NCBI GenBank assembly: GCA_051418055.1
Contig: JBPRGH010000024.1
Location: forward strand, 1 to 5,880
DNA length: 5,880 bases
From: JBPRGH01 sp051418055
Lineage (GTDB): Bacteria; Bacteroidota; Bacteroidia; Cytophagales; Cyclobacteriaceae
Reading direction: 5' to 3'
Part shown: piece after piece, positions 1 through 3,615 of the stretch
Numbering within the stretch: the first letter of the stretch is position 1
How the letters are laid out: each line of letters begins with the position of its first letter
Position numbers and translations under genes: made by a program
Notes under the pieces: model-generated
What the model was told of the DNA's origin: nothing
Seen by the model: the letters and a program-made list of their open reading frames with translations, nothing else
Database searches by the model: none

Positions 1-125
1 ATGTTGAAAAAGGAATTAAGGATTACGAAGAAAAGATTAAACAGCAAAAACAAAGACATTTAGTTCGGTTAGCCGAGGAATATAATATGGAACTTATTAA
101 AAAATCGTTAGTTTCGATTAATTAA
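1..125 (+). CDS. C-terminal end of an unrecognised protein (5' truncated)
   Basis: The reading frame entering the window gives 40 full codons from base 3 and ends at TAA 123-125. The product is highly charged (motifs such as KDYEEKIKQQK and LAEEYNMELIKK) and probably helical, which looks like real coding sequence. I do not recognise the family. A competing frame opens with ATG at base 1 and stops at 61-63; it is short and less protein-like. No terminator follows; the repeat region begins within about ten bases. Whether this gene belongs to the polysaccharide locus cannot be judged. Confidence 0.5.
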   Translation, partial: VEKGIKDYEEKIKQQKQRHLVRLAEEYNMELIKKSLVSIN

Positions 126-130
126 AAAAC

Positions 131-204
131 TGTCATGGGTAGCGGGTGGATCCACTGATGCCGCATTAAATTAAATTCATTACGAGCGTAGCAATCTGTT
201 GATT
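131..204 (+). repeat. Interspersed intergenic repeat, copy 1 (diverged)
   Basis: This segment aligns along its length with 301-371. Shared blocks include GTCAT, AGCG, ACTGATG followed by CGCAT after one mismatch, TACGAGCG and AGCAATCTGTT. Its 3' part belongs to the CGTCATTGCGAG...CGAAGCAATCT type of intergenic repeat, which I recall from many bacterial genomes. AGCAATCT at 190-197 pairs with AGATTGCT at 213-220, so copy 1 and the inverted copy could form a hairpin. No gene is seen in it. Confidence 0.7.
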
Positions 205-212
205 AAAATTAA

Positions 213-277
213 AGATTGCTTCGTCGGCACGAAACATTTACAAAAAAAGTAAGTTACTTTGCCTCCTCGCAATGACG
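213..277 (-). repeat. Interspersed intergenic repeat, inverted copy
   Basis: Read on the minus strand this begins CGTCATTGCGAGGAGG and ends with CGAAGCAATCT, the same termini as the copy at 301. The two ends are separated by a middle section unrelated to the direct copies. It lies head to head with copy 1, giving an 8-bp stem across a 15-base loop. GAGGAGGCAAAG (257-268, minus strand) recurs with one change at 2739-2750 on the plus strand, upstream of wza. Confidence 0.7.
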
Positions 278-300
278 TGTTAAAATCCACCACCTGTTGC

Positions 301-371
301 CGTCATTGCGAGCGAGTGATCAACTGATGTCGCATGAGTGGAGTTCTCTACGAGCGAAGCAATCTGTTCAT
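301..371 (+). repeat. Interspersed intergenic repeat, copy 2, abutting wecB
   Basis: It starts CGTCATTGCGAGCGAG and ends CGAGCGAAGCAATCTGTT, with the same internal ACTGATG block as copy 1 about 170 bases upstream. It ends about 16 bases before the wecB start codon, so any promoter for wecB lies within or upstream of the repeats. The in-frame ATG at 334 lies inside the repeat, which argues against its use as the start of wecB. Confidence 0.7.
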
Positions 372-376
372 CAGAA

Positions 377-383
377 AGAAGGA
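377..383 (+). promoter_or_regulatory. Ribosome binding site that places the wecB start
   Basis: AGAAGGA ends four bases before the ATG at 388. This purine-rich Shine-Dalgarno-like site supports the start at 388 over the in-frame ATG at 334, which has no comparable site and would add 18 residues encoded by the interspersed repeat. Confidence 0.6.
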
Positions 384-387
384 ACTA

Positions 388-1443
388 ATGAAAAAGATTA
401 TAAGCATAATAGGAGCAAGGCCTCAGTTTATCAAATATGCCCCCTTAAGCCTGGAGTTGCAGGGAAAATGTGAAGACATAAGCATTCACAGCGGACAGCA
501 TTATGATAAGGAAATGAGCGACATATTTTTTGAGGAGCTGAAGATCCCTGAGCCTAGATACTTCCTGGAAAGTGGCAGCGGAAGCCATGGCGTGCAGACG
601 GGTAAAATGCTTGTTCAGCTTGATCCTATACTACTTGAAGAAATGCCGGATGCGGTAATAGTTTTTGGTGATACAAACACTACTGTGGCCGGCGCTTTAT
701 CTGCTGCTAAACTAAATATCCCTTTAATCCATATTGAAGCCGGCTTACGCAGTTTTAACAGGGAAATGCCCGAAGAATTAAACAGGATAGCAACGGATCA
801 TCTTTCAAACCTGCTTTTCGCCCCGACAGATGAAGCGGTAGAAAACCTCAAAAAGGAAGGAATAGCAAAAAATATTGAAAAGACAGGCGATCTAATGGCC
901 GATAGTCTACGTATCGCCACGGAATATATCAAAGAAAAAGATCTCCCTAATCCATTTAATACACCTTATTACCTTGCTACCATTCACAGAAATTATAATA
1001 CTGATAATATTGAGCGGCTTTTAGAGATTGTAAAAAGATTAAATGACCTGGATCATCCGGTTATATTTCCTATGCACCCCAGGACACGGATCCTGCTTGA
1101 GAAAAATAATATTGATATCACAGATTATAAAAACCTGGAGATAACAAAACCTCTTGGGTATTTCAGTTTTATAAATGCCATGTATCATGCCAGTGCTGTT
1201 ATAACCGATAGTGGCGGCATACAGAAAGAAGCATATATGCTAAAGAAACCCTGTATCACATTACGTTACGAAACAGAATGGGTAGAGACGTTAGAAGGCA
1301 ACTGGAACATACTTGCCGGAAATAAACTTGATAAGATCCAGGAATATCTGAAAAAGGAGAAAGGGCAGTATCATGAGGATGTGTATGGAGATGGGTATGC
1401 TGGTAAGCAAATAGCCGAGAGAGTTTTATCATTTTTGGAATGA
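388..1443 (+). CDS. wecB: UDP-N-acetylglucosamine 2-epimerase (non-hydrolysing)
   Basis: The 351-residue product is full length for this family, which interconverts UDP-GlcNAc and UDP-ManNAc in the cytoplasm to supply sugar for surface polysaccharide. The fold is the two-domain GT-B type. Visible motifs are IGARPQFIK (8-16, with R11 and K16), HSGQHYD (34-40), GDTN (94-97, D95), HIEAGLRS (115-122, E117), MPEELNR (127-133), HR (200-201), MHPRTR (229-234) and TDSGGIQKEA (273-282, S275 and E281). D95 and E117 match the numbering I recall for E. coli WecB, and S275/E281 keep its spacing. The HRxEN motif reads HRNYN. The IGARPQFIK opening and ETEWVE near the end resemble the WbpI/WlbD branch, which acts on UDP-2,3-diacetamido-glucuronic acid, so the exact substrate is open. 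The start at 388 is supported by a ribosome site and by the motif starting at once. No terminator is evident; degenerate copies of its 3' end follow. Confidence 0.92.
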   Translation: MKKIISIIGARPQFIKYAPLSLELQGKCEDISIHSGQHYDKEMSDIFFEELKIPEPRYFLESGSGSHGVQTGKMLVQLDPILLEEMPDAVIVFGDTNTTVAGALSAAKLNIPLIHIEAGLRSFNREMPEELNRIATDHLSNLLFAPTDEAVENLKKEGIAKNIEKTGDLMADSLRIATEYIKEKDLPNPFNTPYYLATIHRNYNTDNIERLLEIVKRLNDLDHPVIFPMHPRTRILLEKNNIDITDYKNLEITKPLGYFSFINAMYHASAVITDSGGIQKEAYMLKKPCITLRYETEWVETLEGNWNILAGNKLDKIQEYLKKEKGQYHEDVYGDGYAGKQIAERVLSFLE

Positions 1444-1461
1444 AATTTATCATCGACTCTG

Positions 1462-1489
1462 TGCCCCATGCTCTTTGCTCTATGCTACT
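1462..1489 (+). repeat. Heptamer tandem array 1 (four units)
   Basis: Four exact 7-base units lie in register: TGCCCCA, TGCTCTT, TGCTCTA, TGCTACT. The array begins 18 bases after the wecB stop and ends directly at the first base of the first wecB tail copy. It is a degenerate heptanucleotide repeat of type TGCYCYW with no reading frame of its own. Confidence 0.75.
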
Positions 1490-1549
1490 TATGGTGATGG
1501 ATATGCAGGCAAGAAGATTGTAGAGAAAATTTTATATTTTATGGATTAG
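1490..1549 (+). pseudogene. Duplicated wecB 3' tail, copy B
   Basis: Bases 1490-1549 read YGDGYAGKKIVEKILYFMD and then a stop. The true wecB end reads YGDGYAGKQIAERVLSFLE and then a stop, so both have 19 residues. Only this tail is present; it is preceded by a heptamer array, not by epimerase sequence, so it cannot be a functional gene. Over the first 17 codons I count 13 base differences from the wecB end, 8 of them at third codon positions. That suggests divergence while under protein-level selection, as in a tail from another epimerase allele. Confidence 0.75.
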
Positions 1550-1571
1550 GAAATTTTACCCAGGCTTATTT

Positions 1572-1599
1572 TGCCTAATGCCAATTGCCTACTGCCGAA
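1572..1599 (+). repeat. Heptamer tandem array 2 (four units)
   Basis: Four 7-base units lie in register: TGCCTAA, TGCCAAT, TGCCTAC, TGCCGAA. The period matches the other arrays but the consensus differs slightly (TGCCNAN). It sits between the two wecB tail copies. Confidence 0.65.
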
Positions 1600-1607
1600 G
1601 TATATTT

Positions 1608-1635
1608 CGCTCTTTGCCCCATGCTCTTTGCTACT
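1608..1635 (+). repeat. Heptamer tandem array 3 (four units)
   Basis: The units CGCTCTT, TGCCCCA, TGCTCTT, TGCTACT are in register. The last three match array 1 except that array 1 has an extra TGCTCTA. As in array 1, the final TGCTACT touches the first codon of a wecB tail copy. Confidence 0.7.
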
Positions 1636-1695
1636 AATGGTGATGGTTATGCGGGTAAGAAGATAGCTGAGAGGATTATCTTTTTTAGTTTAGAA
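1636..1695 (+). pseudogene. Duplicated wecB 3' tail, copy C
   Basis: This reads NGDGYAGKKIAERIIFFSLE, matching the end of WecB (YGDGYAGKQIAERVLSFLE) with one extra residue near the end. The stop has been lost and the frame runs on to TAG at 1738-1740. Over the first 17 codons I count 13 differences from wecB, 8 at third positions, and 12 from copy B, 7 at third positions. The junction with the upstream heptamer array is the same as in copy B, so B and C share one origin or were duplicated as a unit. Confidence 0.75.
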
Positions 1696-1940
1696 AAGAA
1701 ATTATACAAGCAAACTATTTATTCCGGGACCCCTCGATAGATTTACCTAAAGAACTTATTAGAGACACCTTAATAATCACTGAAACACCTCAATGAAGAA
1801 GCTCTATTTTATACCAATATACTTTTGATCCTTTCAATCACTTGCCTCTGCCTATTTATCAAAATGTTGTCACTCCTGCATTCGTACCTCCAACTCCTAA
1901 AGAAGAGATCCAGCGCACATTGCACAAATCAACGGGAAGT
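1689..1940 (+). pseudogene. Possible decayed reading frame, family unknown
   Basis: One frame stays open over 84 codons apart from a single TGA at 1794-1796. It has protein-like stretches such as DLPKELIRDTLIITETPQ before the stop and FVPPTPKEEIQRTLHK after it. There is no start codon in a sensible place and no family I recognise. The frame then runs into heptamer array 4. It may be the remnant of a gene lost from this gap, or a chance opening; I cannot separate these by eye. Confidence 0.25.
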
Positions 1941-1941
1941 T

Positions 1942-1976
1942 CTATTCTCTTTACTCTATGCTCTATATTCTATGCA
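1942..1976 (+). repeat. Heptamer tandem array 4 (five units)
   Basis: Five 7-base units lie in exact register: CTATTCT, CTTTACT, CTATGCT, CTATATT, CTATGCA. In shifted phase these are the same TGCTCTA-type units as arrays 1 and 3. This is the longest and cleanest array in the window and lies about 115 bases before the regulator gene. Confidence 0.75.
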
Positions 1977-2040
1977 ATTATTTTAACTTTTCTTGAACAA
2001 TAGTGAAGCTTCGGAAGTTATGTTATCTGTATTTCGCTAA

Positions 2041-2059
2041 TGAGTAATAAATTTACTCA
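2041..2059 (+). promoter_or_regulatory. Inverted repeat upstream of the regulator
   Basis: TGAGTAA (2041-2047) and TTACTCA (2053-2059) form a perfect 7-bp inverted repeat around a 5-base centre, and imperfect pairing extends outward on both sides. It lies about 33 bases before the regulator start. It could be an operator for autoregulation or an mRNA hairpin. No T-run follows, so it is not a standard terminator. Confidence 0.4.
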
Positions 2060-2065
2060 CTATTC

Positions 2066-2082
2066 GTTACCTTTGAAGTAAC
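2066..2082 (+). promoter_or_regulatory. Small hairpin just before the regulator start
   Basis: GTTAC (2066-2070) and GTAAC (2078-2082) can pair around a 7-base loop, ending ten bases before the TTG start codon. The stem is short and could be chance, but together with the inverted repeat at 2041 it puts two dyads in the leader of the regulator gene. Confidence 0.3.
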
Positions 2083-2092
2083 AGAAAAAATT

Positions 2093-2623
2093 TTGCTCGA
2101 TTCATTAATCACATCCAAAACGCGTATTAAGCTGCTGCTGAAATTCTTTTCGAATTCCAACAGTACAGCCTATTTGCGTAGTTTAGCTGATGAATTTAAT
2201 GAATCTACAAATTCCGTAAGGCTTGAGCTTAACAGTATGACCAAAGCAGGTCTGCTGACGAGCAAAGAAAATGGTAGAACAATTGAATACCAGGCAAACA
2301 AAAAACATCCCTTATTTCCTGAAATTAATAACCTGGTTTTAAAGCATTTTGGGCTATATAATATAGCTGAAAATGTTGTAAAACGACTGGGAAATGTGGA
2401 GCTGGCATTTGTCACCGGTGATTATGCTAACGGAATAGATGGTGGTATAATTGACCTGGTACTTATAGGGGATATTGATAGAGTTGCTTTGGATGGAATG
2501 ATCCACAAAGTGGAAAAAAAAATAAATCGTAGGATACGTCCTTTGATTCTTTCAAATGATGAATTTGATAGCTTAAAGGCTACTTTACAGCCGGATAAAG
2601 CCTTAGTGCTTTGGAAAGGGTAG
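2093..2623 (+). CDS. Winged-helix transcriptional regulator with a degenerate nucleotidyltransferase-like C-terminal domain
   Basis: The 176-residue product starts LDSLITSKTRIKLLLKFF and has an ArsR-like winged helix at about 8-70: TAYLRSLADEFNESTNSVR provides the helix-turn-helix and the segment through GLLTSKENGRTIEYQAN the wing. The C-terminal half (about 100-176) contains VTGDYANGIDGGIIDLVLIG. This resembles the GSxARG...DxD region of MNT-type nucleotidyltransferases, but GS is replaced by GD and only one Asp of the DxD pair remains, so catalysis is doubtful. I recall this protein type from Bacteroidota polysaccharide loci, where it is presumed to be a regulator. The start is TTG at 2093; no ATG lies in the open frame upstream, which closes with TAA at 2048, and family members as I recall begin with MLD at this point. 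No clear ribosome site is seen. It precedes wza by 179 bases on the same strand, so control of wza-wzc is plausible but inferred. Confidence 0.8.
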   Translation: MLDSLITSKTRIKLLLKFFSNSNSTAYLRSLADEFNESTNSVRLELNSMTKAGLLTSKENGRTIEYQANKKHPLFPEINNLVLKHFGLYNIAENVVKRLGNVELAFVTGDYANGIDGGIIDLVLIGDIDRVALDGMIHKVEKKINRRIRPLILSNDEFDSLKATLQPDKALVLWKG

Positions 2624-2631
2624 ATAAATAG

Positions 2632-2652
2632 GTAGAGTAATGCTTTACCTAC
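2632..2652 (+). terminator. Hairpin after the regulator gene, possible weak terminator
   Basis: GTAG, one bulged A and GTAA (2632-2640) pair with TTACCTAC (2645-2652) around a 4-base loop, nine bases after the stop codon. The position suits a terminator, but no clear T-run follows, so it may instead protect or process the transcript. Confidence 0.35.
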
Positions 2653-2695
2653 TGCTAACTGTTTATTACATACTAAAAAACCTACTCAGACATTT

Positions 2696-2728
2696 TTTCT
2701 GATTTCATCTTTCTGATTTCAGATTTCA
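2696..2728 (+). repeat. Short direct repeat in the regulator-wza gap
   Basis: TTTCTGATTTCA occurs at 2696-2707 and again at 2710-2721, followed by a partial GATTTCA at 2722-2728. The spacing is 14 bases. It could arise from slippage or hold repeated protein-binding sites upstream of wza; nothing else in the gap decides this. Confidence 0.5.
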
Positions 2729-2798
2729 AAATGGGACTGAGGAGGCGAAGCTGTATCATTATGTATATTTACAGATTTATAAAAAAGACTTAATTTTG

Positions 2799-2813
2799 TT
2801 AAATGACATTTAA
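2799..2813 (+). promoter_or_regulatory. Palindrome over the wza start codon
   Basis: TTAAATG-A-CATTTAA is a perfect 15-base palindrome with a single central base, and it includes the wza ATG at 2803-2805. With a one-base centre it suits a DNA operator better than an RNA hairpin. The AT-rich setting makes chance dyads more likely. Confidence 0.3.
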
Positions 2814-3615
2814 AAAATTATTAATTTTTAACGGATTTATCCTGCTCAGCTTTACTTCCTGTGTTACGAATAAACAATATGCATATTTTCAAAAAGATGA
2901 TTTGTATAAACAAAATGTAGAAGATTCTGTCTATAGAACTTATAATCTTCCTGATTTTGAATATAAATTACGACCTTATGATATTTTAAATATTAAATTC
3001 TACAGTTTAACGGGAGAAGAACTTAATATTTTTAAAAGGGAGCAAATGACAGATTCCAGAGTCATGCAAGGTGAGGCTGCATTATTAGGTGGTTATTTAA
3101 TTGATGAATATGGAAAGGTTTCCTTTCCAGTTGTAGGCAAAGTGGAACTTTCGGGTCTATCTTTATCGGAGGCAGAAGAAAAATTGAAAAATATTGCGGC
3201 TATATATTTAGAAGAGCCTGTTGTAGAAGTAAAGTTACTTAACTATCGTTTCACTTTATTAGGGGAAGTTAATAATGAAGGGGTTCAATCTACTTTTAAC
3301 TATGCTATAACAATTCCAGAGGCAATAGGAATGGCTGGCGGTTTAAGTGATTTAGCTGATAGGGGCAATCTGAAAATAATTAGAAAAATTAATGAAAAAA
3401 ATGTAATATTTTATGTAAACTTATTGGAAGAGGATTTTTTCAACAATTCAAAATTTTATATTCATCCAAATGATGTTATTGTAGTCCCTCCACTAAAACA
3501 GCGGCCATTTAGAAAATATTTCACACAGAATTTAGCTGTTTTTAACTCTTCAATCTCAGTTATTTTAGTAGGCCTAAACCTTTATCTTCTTTTAAGTTCA
3601 GATTCTAATAATTAA
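2803..3615 (+). CDS. wza: Wza-type polysaccharide export outer-membrane lipoprotein
   Basis: The 270-residue product belongs to the polysaccharide biosynthesis/export family, which forms the outer-membrane exit channel for capsule or exopolysaccharide. Residues 1-20 are a lipoprotein signal: KK, a hydrophobic stretch and then FTSC with Cys20. The lipobox has Phe rather than Leu at -3. The periplasmic export domain starts near 52 (YKLRPYDILNIKFYS at 54-68) and includes GGYLIDEYGKVSFPVVGKV and the L-S-EAE helix. An SLBB-type domain follows (FTLLGEVNNEGV through IIRKI), ending HPNDVIVVPP. A hydrophobic segment at about 245-264 is probably the C-terminal membrane-spanning helix, leaving a short polar tail. 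The start is supported by the signal peptide beginning at once. Its TAA shares the A with the ATG of wzc, so translation of the two is probably coupled. It is AT-rich: the row 2881-2940 has 15 G+C of 60. Confidence 0.92.
   Translation: MTFKKLLIFNGFILLSFTSCVTNKQYAYFQKDDLYKQNVEDSVYRTYNLPDFEYKLRPYDILNIKFYSLTGEELNIFKREQMTDSRVMQGEAALLGGYLIDEYGKVSFPVVGKVELSGLSLSEAEEKLKNIAAIYLEEPVVEVKLLNYRFTLLGEVNNEGVQSTFNYAITIPEAIGMAGGLSDLADRGNLKIIRKINEKNVIFYVNLLEEDFFNNSKFYIHPNDVIVVPPLKQRPFRKYFTQNLAVFNSSISVILVGLNLYLLLSSDSNN

Noticed and set aside
1..63. Short frame opening with ATG at base 1
   Set aside because: Only 20 codons; the alternative frame ending at 125 is longer, open at the window edge and more protein-like.
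131..371. CRISPR-like array suggested by repeated blocks ahead of wecB
   Set aside because: Only two direct copies plus one inverted copy, with uneven spacing and unequal lengths; this is an interspersed repeat, not a repeat-spacer array.
1256..1453. Minus-strand open frame across the wecB 3' end
   Set aside because: It overlaps a clearly conserved gene on the other strand and its translation is not protein-like.
1820..1827. TACTTTTG, another TAnnTTTG match
   Set aside because: No -33 element at the right distance and about 270 bases from the nearest gene start.
1859..1918. Minus-strand reading VRWISSLGVGGTNAGVTTF, like the SSxGxGGTNAHV motif of ketosynthases
   Set aside because: The match is short, the key His is Gly, a stop follows after three more residues and no other ketosynthase sequence is nearby. 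Most likely chance.
2170..2415. Minus-strand open frame inside the regulator gene
   Set aside because: Shadow of a well-supported coding region; no independent signal.
2791..2798. TAATTTTG, an exact match to the Bacteroidota -7 promoter element TAnnTTTG
   Set aside because: Transcription would start at about the wza ATG itself, and there is no convincing TTTG-type -33 element upstream. In AT-rich DNA such matches are common.
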